This document shows, piece after piece, positions 17,899-25,860 of a stretch of DNA of 64,000 bases. Each line of letters starts with the position of its first letter. Within the stretch, counting starts at the first letter, position 1. The notes beneath the pieces are model-generated. The model was not told where the DNA came from. It did no database searches and worked only from the letters and a program-made list of their open reading frames with translations. Origin of the DNA: Amycolatopsis coloradensis (GTDB lineage: Bacteria; Actinomycetota; Actinomycetes; Mycobacteriales; Pseudonocardiaceae). The DNA lies in NCBI RefSeq assembly GCF_001953865.1, contig NZ_MQUQ01000021.1, positions 180,509 to 244,508 on the forward strand, in the 5' to 3' direction. The position numbers and the translations under genes were made by a program.

Positions 17899-19532
17899 GA
17901 CGCCGCCGCCCGGATCCGGTCGGCGAGCGCCGCCACGGTGGGCGCGGCGAGAAAATCGCGCAGCGACACGTCGACCCGGTGGTCGAGGCGCAGGCGGTCC
18001 AGCAGCCGGGCAGCCGCGAGCGAATCCCCGCCGAGCAGGGCGAATTCGTCGGTCCGGCCCACCGCGGGCAGGCCGAGCAGACCCGCCCACACCGCGGCGA
18101 TCGCGTTCTCCAGCTCGTCACGCGGTGGTTCGCCCGCACCGGCGACGAGCACCACCGTATGCGCGGGCAGCCTCCTGCGGTCGACCTTGCCGCTGAGCGT
18201 GCGCGGGAGTTCCGCGAGCCGCACGAACACGCCGGGCACCATCGCGGCGGGCAGTTCGGCCGCCACGTGCGCCGCGAGGTCCCGGTCCGCGGCTTCGCCG
18301 ACCACGTAGGCGCACAGCAGCCCGTCCGCCTCCACCGCGCATACATCGCGAACGCCGGAGTGCCTGCGCAGCACGGCTTCCACTGCGCCCAGCTCCACCC
18401 GGACCCCGTTGATCTTGACCTGGTGGTCGCGCCTGCCGAGCAACTCCAGCGCGCCGTCGGGTCGGATCCGGCCGACGTCCCCGGTGCGGTAGCGGTGCGG
18501 GTCGGCGGCGTCGAACCCGCCCTTGTCTCCACCGAGGTACCCGAGCAGCGGGAACGGCACGCCCAGCTCGACTTCGCCGAGCGAGCCCGCCGGCACCTCG
18601 CGCCCCAGAGGATCGAGCACGCGCGCCGTCACACCGGGCATCGGCAGTCCCACCGGCACGGTCGCGGTGTCGGCCGCACCGGTGCGGTGGAACAGCTTTG
18701 TCATGGTGGTCTCGGACGGGCCGTAAAGGTTGACGAGGCTCTTGCCGTCGCCGAACAACGACCGCCACCACGCGACGTCCGCGGCGCGCAGCGGTTCACC
18801 CGCGAGCAACACGACCCGCAACGCGGGCAGCCGCCCCACCGACAGGTCCGTCCGCAAAGTGCGGAACACCGTCGGCACGCAGTGCACGACCTCGACTCCG
18901 GCCTCCTCCAGCCAGTCGGCGAGCCGGGCCCCGGCGAGGACCTCGCCCGGCGGCGGCACGCACAGCACTCCGCCCGCGCACAACGGCACGAACACGTCCC
19001 GCAGGAACGCGTCGAAACCGGGTGAGGTGAGCTGGGAGACGGCGGTGCCCGCCCCGATCCCGAACTCGGTGATCTCCCAGCCGACGAAGTGGGCGACGGC
19101 CCGCAGCGAACCTCGGATCCCCTTGGCCCGGCCGGTGCTTCCCGAGGTGAAGTACACGTACCCGTTGTCCGCCGGCGACTCCGCCGCCGCGAGCGCCAGG
19201 AAGGCGTCGCCATCGCCGGGTTCGGCGCGCCCGGTCACGACAGTCGCCGTGCCCAGCTCCGTCAGCACTTCGCGCACGCGGGGCTCGGGCAGGCGGGCGT
19301 CGAGCGGGACGAACGTCCGGCCCGCCGCCTGACAGGCGAGCAGCGCGGCGACGACGTCGACCGGGTCGGCGCAGCGGATGACCACGGGCCCGGAACCGGT
19401 CAACCCGGCCAGCCTGCCCGCGGCGAGCGCCGCGAGCGCGTGATGCGACAGGACTTCCCCCGCGGCGCGCACGGCGGCACCACTCGGATTCGCCAGCGCT
19501 TGGTCGGCCCAGCGCCGCAGCACGGTGCTCAC
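17895..19532 (-). CDS. Free-standing NRPS adenylation-PCP didomain
   Basis: Protein of 545 residues that activates one amino acid and loads it on its own carrier domain; it has no C domain. The GTG at 19532 overlaps the racemase stop (GTGA). The A domain carries FTSGSTGRAKG, LYGPSETT and the NG(K)-type C-terminal motif LSGKVDRRRL. The PCP (about 470-540) has GGDSLAA. The code read by alignment is DARHLALMTK, which I do not recognise. Known A-PCP didomains of this kind (for example NovH in novobiocin biosynthesis) hold an amino acid while a cytochrome P450 hydroxylates it, and a thioesterase releases it. A P450 and a type II TE lie in the divergent operon, so the same logic is plausible here. 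The alternative is that this is simply a split first module working with a trans C domain. Confidence 0.9.
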   Translation of the reverse strand: MSTVLRRWADQALANPSGAAVRAAGEVLSHHALAALAAGRLAGLTGSGPVVIRCADPVDVVAALLACQAAGRTFVPLDARLPEPRVREVLTELGTATVVTGRAEPGDGDAFLALAAAESPADNGYVYFTSGSTGRAKGIRGSLRAVAHFVGWEITEFGIGAGTAVSQLTSPGFDAFLRDVFVPLCAGGVLCVPPPGEVLAGARLADWLEEAGVEVVHCVPTVFRTLRTDLSVGRLPALRVVLLAGEPLRAADVAWWRSLFGDGKSLVNLYGPSETTMTKLFHRTGAADTATVPVGLPMPGVTARVLDPLGREVPAGSLGEVELGVPFPLLGYLGGDKGGFDAADPHRYRTGDVGRIRPDGALELLGRRDHQVKINGVRVELGAVEAVLRRHSGVRDVCAVEADGLLCAYVVGEAADRDLAAHVAAELPAAMVPGVFVRLAELPRTLSGKVDRRRLPAHTVVLVAGAGEPPRDELENAIAAVWAGLLGLPAVGRTDEFALLGGDSLAAARLLDRLRLDHRVDVSLRDFLAAPTVAALADRIRAAAS

Positions 19533-20218
19533 AGCACGCCCTCCCGGATCCGTTCGGCCACCACGGTCAGCGGGTCGAGTCCGGACAGGACGGTCGCCCG
19601 CCGCTCGACCTCCGCGGTCACCAGGTGAAGTTCGGTGCAGCCCGCGACGAACGCGTCGGCCCCGTACCTCGGCAGCGCCGCGCGCAGGAACTCGATCGCC
19701 TCGTCGACCCCGCGGTTCTGCTTGAGCAGATAGATGAGCTCGTGCACGCGTTTCTGGTCCGTCTCGTCCGGCAGCACGACGTGGCAGGCGATGTCCGGCC
19801 ACCGCTCGTGCCCGGTGAAGAGCTCGGTGAGCAACGCGCCCTTGGTGCACACCAGCAGGTGGCGCGTGCGGCGGTGGGCGAGTTCGTCGCAGATGACGTC
19901 GATCAGCGACACGCACCGCCGCGCGAGGTGCGCGGGCAGCCGGTCGAGCAGGTGATGCGCGGTCACGCAGGCAATCACGATCCGTTCGGCCCCGGCCTCG
20001 ACCAGCGCGCAGATCGAGCCGGTGAGCGCGGCCAGCACGGGCTCGACCGCACCCCGCTCGATCGCCTCGGTCCGGTCCACCACCGCGGGGTCCGACCACA
20101 GGAGCACCCGCGGCGCCGCCTGTTCACGGCGCGGCGGGTCCTGCCGGTAGATCGTGCGCAGCAGCTCGGCGGACGCGAGCGGGCCCATGCCCCCGACGAT
20201 GCCGGTCAGCGCTGTCAT
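19529..20218 (-). CDS. Aspartate/glutamate racemase family protein
   Basis: Protein of 229 residues of the PLP-independent Asp/Glu racemase fold. The N-terminus TGIVGGMGPLAS is the family opening, and the two active-site cysteines are visible in IACVTAHH (usually CNTAH) and AGCTELHL. The ATG at 20218 overlaps the asparagine synthase stop (ATGA); an ATG 9 nt upstream is a less likely start. The enzyme would interconvert L- and D-forms of an acidic amino acid such as aspartate. The visible NRPSs have no epimerization domains, so a D-residue, if present in the product, could come from this enzyme as a free building block. Its place directly after the asparagine synthase gene suggests both act on the same small-molecule supply. 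Confidence 0.85.
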   Translation of the reverse strand: MTALTGIVGGMGPLASAELLRTIYRQDPPRREQAAPRVLLWSDPAVVDRTEAIERGAVEPVLAALTGSICALVEAGAERIVIACVTAHHLLDRLPAHLARRCVSLIDVICDELAHRRTRHLLVCTKGALLTELFTGHERWPDIACHVVLPDETDQKRVHELIYLLKQNRGVDEAIEFLRAALPRYGADAFVAGCTELHLVTAEVERRATVLSGLDPLTVVAERIREGVL

Positions 20219-22071
20219 CCCAGGCACGGCAGATCAAACTCCTCGATGAGCAGGGCGAAGGTGGCCACGACGAGCAGATGGTCGACGTCGAGGTGCGGGT
20301 GCGGGTCAGTTCCCGCGCGCTGCCGGTCGGCGAGCGCGGTGACCACTTCGGGATTGAAGTAGCCCTGCTTGCGCACGGTCGCCGGGGAGATCAGGTCCCC
20401 GAACCACTCGGCGCCCAGCAGATGCGAGCTGGTATGGCCGCGGAACCCGAACTTGGGCCGGGCGAGGATGCCCGGCGGCACGAGTCCCGCCGCCGCCCGG
20501 CGCAGCACCGCCTTCTCCTCGTTGTCGCGCAGCATGAGCTCGGCGGGGATGCCGCGGGCGTGGTCGATGACGTCCCTGGCGAGGAACGGGTACCGCGCCT
20601 CGACGGCGCTCGCCAGCGCCATCCGGTCCCCGTGGTCGCCGAGGAGGTGGTCGGCCAGGCGCAGGTGGAAGTCCAGATACGACCGCTGGTGCAACGGATG
20701 CCTGCCGACGAGCTTGTCCGCGTCGACCAGGCGGTGCTCGGTCACCGCGAACTCGGCCAGCCCGGCCGCGAGGTCCTCCTGGTACAGCTCACGGCGGAAG
20801 TCCAGCGCGGGCAGCTGGTCCTGCTCGTAGGCGAGGTCCGCACCCCACATCCGGTCGCGGATCTCGCGCTCGAAGTGCTCGTCGAGTGCCGAGCCACGCC
20901 GGGCCAGCGCCGCGGCGCTGTCGAAGCGGTACCCCGGATAGCCGCCGAACAGCTCGTCCGCGCCCTCGCCCGAGAGCACGACGACGGTGCCCTCGCTGCG
21001 GGCTCGCCTCGCGAGCAGCAGGGAACACACGTTGTAGGACTCGCGCACGGGAGTCTCGGCGTGCCGCACCATCGCGCGCAGCCACGTGCCGACGTCGTCG
21101 CCGGAGACGTCGACCTCGTGGTGGCGCGTGCCCAGTTCCCGTGCGGCGAGCCGTTGGTAGCCGCGTTCGTCCAGGTGGCCGTCGGCGAAGGACACCGAGT
21201 AGCTCGGCCAGGCGCGGTCCGGCTCCGCCTCGCGCATCAGCGCGCCGATCAGCGTCGAGTCGAGGCCGCCACTGAGGTAGACGCCGACCGGCACGTCGGC
21301 CATCAGCCGTTCCCGAACCGCGCGGGACAGCCGCTCCCGCACCTCCTCGGCGTGGTCCTCCACGCGAGTGGTGACGGGTGCCTCGCCGTCGGGCGGGTAG
21401 TCCAGGTCCCAGTACCGCTCCAGCCGGATACCGCCAGGGCCCGCGATCAGCCGTTCACCGGGGCGCAGGCTGTGCACGCCCGCGAACATCGTGGTGGGGC
21501 TGACGAGTCCGGGCAGGGTGAGCACCTGGTCGAGTCCGCGCAGGTCGACCGCCCTCGGCACGTCGGGGTGCGCGAGGATCGCCTTGATCTCCGAGCCGAA
21601 CACGAGCCGGCCCGCGACGACCGCGTAGAACAGCGGGATGACGCCCGCGTGATCACGCGCGAGCACCAGAGTCCGCTTCCGCGTGTCGTACAACGCGAAC
21701 GCGAACTGACCGTCCAGGTGGTTCGTCAGCTCGGCCCCGTACTCGTGATAAAGGGGAATCAGAACCTCGGTGTCGCATTCCGACCGGAATACGTGACCCA
21801 ATGCCCGTAGCCTTTTCCGGAGAGCACGATGGTTGTATACCTCCCCGTTGCACACGGAGACCACCGCACCGTCCGGCGAACGGTACGGCTGATGTCCGTT
21901 CGCGAGGTCCACAATCCCCAGGCGACGGAAGCCGATGGCCACGCCGTCGGCGACGAACTCCCCTTCCGAGTCCGGACCCCGGTGTGCCAGCGCGCTCGTC
22001 ATCCGGCGCAGCACGGCACGATCGGCGGCCGGTCCCCCATCCAGTCGAACGACACCGGTCAACCCGCACAC
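20215..22071 (-). CDS. asnB: Asparagine synthase (glutamine-hydrolysing), AsnB type
   Basis: Protein of 618 residues with the two expected halves. The N-terminal class II glutamine amidotransferase has Cys2 exposed (start GTG-TGC, sequence MCGLTGVV) and conserved RGPDSEG, RLGIVD and NGEVYNH. The C-terminal ATP-dependent synthetase has the PP-loop SGGLDST near residue 265, followed by LSGEGADELFGGYPGY. It transfers glutamine-derived ammonia to a carboxylate, usually aspartate to asparagine. It is embedded in the NRPS operon, overlapping the upstream small gene by 13 bp and the racemase by 4 bp. In such clusters AsnB paralogues either supply Asn or amidate a carboxyl group of the product; the sequence does not decide between these. 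It could also be a cluster-linked resistance or supply copy of the housekeeping enzyme. Confidence 0.93.
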   Translation of the reverse strand: MCGLTGVVRLDGGPAADRAVLRRMTSALAHRGPDSEGEFVADGVAIGFRRLGIVDLANGHQPYRSPDGAVVSVCNGEVYNHRALRKRLRALGHVFRSECDTEVLIPLYHEYGAELTNHLDGQFAFALYDTRKRTLVLARDHAGVIPLFYAVVAGRLVFGSEIKAILAHPDVPRAVDLRGLDQVLTLPGLVSPTTMFAGVHSLRPGERLIAGPGGIRLERYWDLDYPPDGEAPVTTRVEDHAEEVRERLSRAVRERLMADVPVGVYLSGGLDSTLIGALMREAEPDRAWPSYSVSFADGHLDERGYQRLAARELGTRHHEVDVSGDDVGTWLRAMVRHAETPVRESYNVCSLLLARRARSEGTVVVLSGEGADELFGGYPGYRFDSAAALARRGSALDEHFEREIRDRMWGADLAYEQDQLPALDFRRELYQEDLAAGLAEFAVTEHRLVDADKLVGRHPLHQRSYLDFHLRLADHLLGDHGDRMALASAVEARYPFLARDVIDHARGIPAELMLRDNEEKAVLRRAAAGLVPPGILARPKFGFRGHTSSHLLGAEWFGDLISPATVRKQGYFNPEVVTALADRQRAGTDPHPHLDVDHLLVVATFALLIEEFDLPCLG

Positions 22072-22385
22072 GGGTTCATGACCTTCACCCCGAACTGATC
22101 GTCAGTGGCCGACGGCTCACCGGAAACAGCTGTACAGACAGCCGAACGCACGTGCGCGGACTCGGTTGCCCAGTCCGGCTCGGCGAACGCGAGCCGGTCA
22201 CGGCAGAACCGCGCCCATCCCGGCGAACGACCGTCGAACAGCACGGGCGCGTCCGCGAACGGAAGCTCCCGCACGCTCAGATCGGCGCACAGGAACACCA
22301 CGTCGTCGTCCCCCGCGGCGAGCGCGGGCAACTCTTCGAACGCCCTCAACTCGCCGAGTCGATAGGCGCGTAAATAGGTCAACAT
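22059..22385 (-). CDS. Small protein of unknown function, first gene of the leftward NRPS operon
   Basis: Predicted protein of 108 residues, MLTYLRAYRLGELRAFEELP at the N-terminus and ending VMNPCAG. I do not recognise it. The ATG at 22385 has a GGGGG ribosome site 5 nt upstream; an upstream in-frame ATG would extend into the divergent promoter and is less likely. It is acidic, soluble-looking, with no signal peptide or membrane segment and four cysteines (in FLCADL, RFCRDR, SAVCTA, NPCAG). It is not an MbtH protein (no NxxxxSxWP signature). Because it is the first gene and overlaps asnB by 13 bp, it is expected to be co-expressed and may be an accessory factor or tailoring protein of the pathway. 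Confidence 0.7.
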   Translation of the reverse strand: MLTYLRAYRLGELRAFEELPALAAGDDDVVFLCADLSVRELPFADAPVLFDGRSPGWARFCRDRLAFAEPDWATESAHVRSAVCTAVSGEPSATDDQFGVKVMNPCAG

Positions 22386-22591
22386 AGAGCCCCCATGTTT
22401 ACCTAATTCATCTTTGGAATTTGGACGCACATCAGCCATGCCCCAGTCAATGCGGCCACCGTACCACAAAGCCCAGAGCAGGCAACCGAGTTCGAAAGAC
22501 CGGTTCTGCGGTTCGCTGGACAGCGCTATCTGACGATGCTAACTTCGCGACGAGTAACAACTGTTATGTCCGCGAAATCGATGGGGCGAAA
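22386..22591. promoter_or_regulatory. Divergent promoter region of the hybrid NRPS/PKS cluster
   Basis: The 206 bp between the leftward 108-residue protein gene and the rightward thioesterase gene must hold promoters for both operons. It is visibly more AT-rich than the flanks. It contains a nested inverted repeat: TTCGCG at 22544-22549 pairs with CGCGAA at 22571-22576, around an AACA/TGTT core at 22557-22564. This is a candidate binding site for a cluster regulator. No regulator gene of the cluster lies inside the window. The -10 and -35 boxes could not be assigned with confidence. Confidence 0.5.
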
Positions 22592-23395
22592 TTGAACGGA
22601 CAGACTCCGGAGCATTCTCCGCATGAGCGCTGGACGCCTTGGCAGCCGCGCGCGAACGGACGAAAACTCCGGCTTTACTGCCTGCCCCACGCGGGCGGGA
22701 GCGCGTCCGCCTATCTGGGCTGGATGCGGTCACCGCTGGCGGACACCGTGGAGATCTGCCCGGTGGAACTGCCCGGCCACGGGACGCGGATACGCGAGCG
22801 GCTGGTCACCGACCTTCCCGCCCTGGTCGCCCGGTTGCGCGCCGGGCTCTTCGCCGACGAGCCGCCGGGCGGCGAGCAGCCCCCGTTCGCGGTGTTCGGC
22901 CACAGCATGGGCGCGTCGATCGCCTACGAACTGGTCCGGCAGCTGATCACCGACGGCGGGCCGCGGCCGGTCCGGCTGATCGTCTCGGGTGCCCGGCCAC
23001 CCGGCAGCCCGATCGACCGGGTGCTGCACACCCTGACCGACGAGCGACTGCTCGGCTGGCTGGCCGACCTGGAGGGCACCCCGCGCGAGGCGCTCGCCCA
23101 TCCCGAGCTGATGCGGCTGACGCTCGACCGCCTGCGCGGCGACCTCGCTCTGACCGAGATGTGGCGGCCACCGCCGTCCGCGGTGGACTGTCCGGTCACC
23201 GCGCTCGGCGGCGTCGGCGACCCCATCGCCGGACCCGAGTGGATCAGCCGGTGGTCCGCCGCGGCCGCCGGGGGCTTCGGCAGCCACCTCTTCCCCGGCA
23301 AGCACTTCTACCTGCACGAAGCGCCCGACGAGGTGCTCGCCCAGATCATCGGCGTCCTGTCGGACGTGACCGACACCTCCGGAGCGACCCCGTGA
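22592..23395 (+). CDS. Type II thioesterase
   Basis: Free-standing alpha/beta-hydrolase thioesterase of the NRPS/PKS editing type, which removes misprimed acyl or aminoacyl groups from carrier proteins or releases tethered intermediates. Family marks: LYCLPHAGGSASAY near the N-terminus, the nucleophile elbow FGHSMGA, the acid in GGVGDPIAG and the final His in PGKHFYLH. Start choice: the frame has no ATG or GTG between 22421 and the conserved core. A TTG at 22592 with GGGGCGA upstream gives 267 residues, close to the family norm, whereas the ATG at 22421 would add 57 unrelated residues and remove the divergent promoter. It overlaps the FAAL gene (GTGA) and begins the rightward operon. Confidence 0.88.
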   Translation: MNGQTPEHSPHERWTPWQPRANGRKLRLYCLPHAGGSASAYLGWMRSPLADTVEICPVELPGHGTRIRERLVTDLPALVARLRAGLFADEPPGGEQPPFAVFGHSMGASIAYELVRQLITDGGPRPVRLIVSGARPPGSPIDRVLHTLTDERLLGWLADLEGTPREALAHPELMRLTLDRLRGDLALTEMWRPPPSAVDCPVTALGGVGDPIAGPEWISRWSAAAAGGFGSHLFPGKHFYLHEAPDEVLAQIIGVLSDVTDTSGATP

Positions 23396-25380
23396 GCGGC
23401 ACGTTCACCGACGTCCTGCGCGGGCACGCCGACCATCGCGGCGACCAGGACGCGCTGGTGTTCCTCGCCGACGACGCGGAGACCGCCCGGCTGACCTACG
23501 CCCAGCTCGACCGGCACGCGCGGCACACCGCGGCGCTGCTGCGAGAGCACGTGCGCGTGGGTGACACCGCGCTGTTGCTGTGCCCGCCGGGCCCGGAGTT
23601 CGTGCTCGGCTACCTCGGTTGCCTCTACGCCGGGATCATCGCGGTCCCCGCCTACCTCCCCGACCCCGGCAGGCTCGCCAGGGGCGTCGAACGGCTGCGC
23701 GCGGTGGTGGCCGACAGCGCGGCGGGCGTCGTGCTGAGCACCGAGTCCGTCGCACCGTTCCGCGCCGGCCTCGGCGAGGTGGCACCCGATCTGCTGGCTC
23801 GCCCCTGGCTCACCCTGAACCCGTTGTCAGGCAACGAGCCTGACGTAGGCCGGTCACCGGTACACGGGTCGGCCGACGACCTCGCGATGATCCAGTACAC
23901 CTCGGGATCGACCGCGACCCCGAAGGGTGTGGTGCTCACCCACGCGAACCTGATCGCCAACTCCCACGTCATCAGCGAACTGAGCCGTCCGGTGCCCGGC
24001 GAGTCGGTCATGGTCTCCTGGCTGCCGCCGTTTCACGACATGGGCCTGATCGCCGGTATCCTGCAGCCCCTGTTCGCCGGATACCTCGGCGTGCTCATGT
24101 CCCCCCTGGAGTTCATGACGCACCCGGTCCGCTGGCTGGAGGCGATCAGCCGCTACCGCGGCACGTTCAGCGGCGGTCCCAACTTCTCCTACGACCTGTG
24201 CGTGCGCCGCGCCGCCGCGGTCGATCTGTCCACTGTGGACCTGAGCAGCTGGCGAACTGCCTTCGTCGGTGCCGAACCGGTCCGGATCTCCACCATGGGC
24301 AATTTCGCGCGGGCTTTCGCGGCCAACGGCTTCCGGGCCACCTCGCTGCTGCCGTGCTACGGCATGGCCGAGACCACGCTGCTGGTCTCCGGCGGCCCCG
24401 GCGAGGCCGCGCCGTTCACCGGGCCCCAGGATCTGGTGGCGTGCGGCGAGATCCGGCCGGGCTTCACCGCACGCGTCGTCGACCCGGAAACCCGGCGGCC
24501 GCGCCCCGACGGTGAGACCGGCGAACTCTGGGTGCGCGGCCCCAGCGTCGCGGCCGGCTACTGGCGACTGCCCGCGGCGACCGAGGAGACCTTCCACGCC
24601 ACCCTCGACGGCGACCCTGGCACCCACTACCTCCGCACCGGCGACCTGGCCCTGCTGCACGACGGCCAGCTCTATCTGGCCGCCCGGCTCAAGGATCTGC
24701 TCATCCTGCGCGGCCGGAACCTGCATCCGCAGGACATCGAGCACACCGTCGAGCAGGCCCATCCGGCACTGCGCAAGGGTGGTTCGGCCGCGTTCTCGAT
24801 CGACGGCGAGCACACCGAGCAACTGGTGGTGGTCGCCGAAGTCGACCAGGACAAGTGTGCGGTGTCCAGCGACGCCGTCGACGCCGTGCGCCGCGCCGTC
24901 GCCGTCCAGCACGACGTGGCGCCGGGCCTCGTCGTGCTCATCGCACCGCGCACGCTTCCCAAGACCTCGAGCGGCAAGGTCCGGCGGTCCGGTTGCCGCG
25001 CCGAACTCCTGGCCGACGAGCTCACCGTCGTCGCGCGCTGGCCGTCCGAAGCGGACAAAGCCGTTCGCGCCGAGGCGACGGAGTCGGTCGAGTCGGTGCT
25101 GCTGTCCGTATGCGCGGAGCTGCTGGCGACCGAGCACGTGCCGAACGACCGCCCGCTGGCGGAGCTCGGCTTCGACTCGCTCGCCACCACCCAGCTGCTC
25201 GGCCGGGCCGCGGACACGTTCGGCGTGCGGGTCGAGCTCACCGCGACCACGGGGCAGTGCACGATCGCGGACCTGGCCGCCGACATCACCGAGCTGCTCC
25301 TCGCCGAACTCGGCGAGCTCAGCGACGACCAGACCCAGGCGCTACTCGAGGACCAAGGAGCACCACATGGGCATCGCTGA
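23392..25380 (+). CDS. Fatty acyl-AMP ligase fused to an acyl carrier protein (FAAL-ACP)
   Basis: Protein of 662 residues that activates a fatty acid as acyl-AMP and, by its own C-terminal carrier domain, supplies the acyl starter of the peptide. The start GTG at 23392 overlaps the thioesterase stop. The ligase part (about 1-560) shows YTSGSTATPKGVVLTHANL, WLPPFHDMGLIAG, CYGMAETTLLVS, YLRTGDLA and LKDLLILRGRNLHPQDIE, all typical of FAALs rather than CoA ligases. The ACP part (about 565-650) carries ELGFDSLATTQL with the phosphopantetheine Ser. The amino acid-type NRPS codes do not apply. Co-location with NRPS genes lacking a loading module makes a lipo-initiated product very likely; the acceptor would be the first C domain of the two-module NRPS (11779-17898). 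Confidence 0.93.
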   Translation: MSGTFTDVLRGHADHRGDQDALVFLADDAETARLTYAQLDRHARHTAALLREHVRVGDTALLLCPPGPEFVLGYLGCLYAGIIAVPAYLPDPGRLARGVERLRAVVADSAAGVVLSTESVAPFRAGLGEVAPDLLARPWLTLNPLSGNEPDVGRSPVHGSADDLAMIQYTSGSTATPKGVVLTHANLIANSHVISELSRPVPGESVMVSWLPPFHDMGLIAGILQPLFAGYLGVLMSPLEFMTHPVRWLEAISRYRGTFSGGPNFSYDLCVRRAAAVDLSTVDLSSWRTAFVGAEPVRISTMGNFARAFAANGFRATSLLPCYGMAETTLLVSGGPGEAAPFTGPQDLVACGEIRPGFTARVVDPETRRPRPDGETGELWVRGPSVAAGYWRLPAATEETFHATLDGDPGTHYLRTGDLALLHDGQLYLAARLKDLLILRGRNLHPQDIEHTVEQAHPALRKGGSAAFSIDGEHTEQLVVVAEVDQDKCAVSSDAVDAVRRAVAVQHDVAPGLVVLIAPRTLPKTSSGKVRRSGCRAELLADELTVVARWPSEADKAVRAEATESVESVLLSVCAELLATEHVPNDRPLAELGFDSLATTQLLGRAADTFGVRVELTATTGQCTIADLAADITELLLAELGELSDDQTQALLEDQGAPHGHR

Positions 25381-25840
25381 CGTCACGACCCGCCCCGCCA
25401 CACCAAAGGACGCCGAGGCTGTCACCGAGGTCTTCCTGACGTCGAGGCAAACCACGATGCCGTACCTGCCGCGCGTGCACAGCGACGACGAGACCCGGTG
25501 GTGGGTCACGAACATCATGCTGCCGGAAAGCACCGTGTGGGTGGCGGCCGCGGATGCGCGGATCGTGGGTTTCTGCGCGCTCAACGGCACCGAGCTGGAG
25601 CACCTGTACCTGCGTCCCGAGTGGCTGCGTCAGGGCATCGGCACCACACTGCTCAAGCTCGCGACCGAGCAGAGCCCGCGGCTCCTCGAACTGAAGGTGT
25701 TCCAGCGCAATGAGAACGCCCGCGCCTTCTACGAACGACACGGTTTCGTCGCCATCGACAGCAACGACGGCAGCCGCAACGAAGAAAACGAACCGGACAT
25801 GACCTACCGCTGGGCTCCGCTTGTCGAATTCGGGGCCTAA
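25367..25840 (+). CDS. GNAT family N-acetyltransferase
   Basis: Protein of 157 residues with the GNAT fold. Motif A is LEHLYLRPEWLRQGIGTTLL (acetyl-CoA pyrophosphate loop RQGIGT), followed by the NENARAFYERHGF motif of the last strand and helix. The ATG at 25367 has an AAGGAG ribosome site and overlaps the FAAL-ACP 3' end by 14 bp, so it is coupled to it. It may acylate the product or an intermediate, or protect the producer by acetylating the metabolite; both roles occur for GNATs in antibiotic clusters. Nothing in the sequence fixes the substrate. Confidence 0.88.
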   Translation: MGIADVTTRPATPKDAEAVTEVFLTSRQTTMPYLPRVHSDDETRWWVTNIMLPESTVWVAAADARIVGFCALNGTELEHLYLRPEWLRQGIGTTLLKLATEQSPRLLELKVFQRNENARAFYERHGFVAIDSNDGSRNEENEPDMTYRWAPLVEFGA

Positions 25841-25860
25841 ACTTTTTCGGGAGCCGCACA

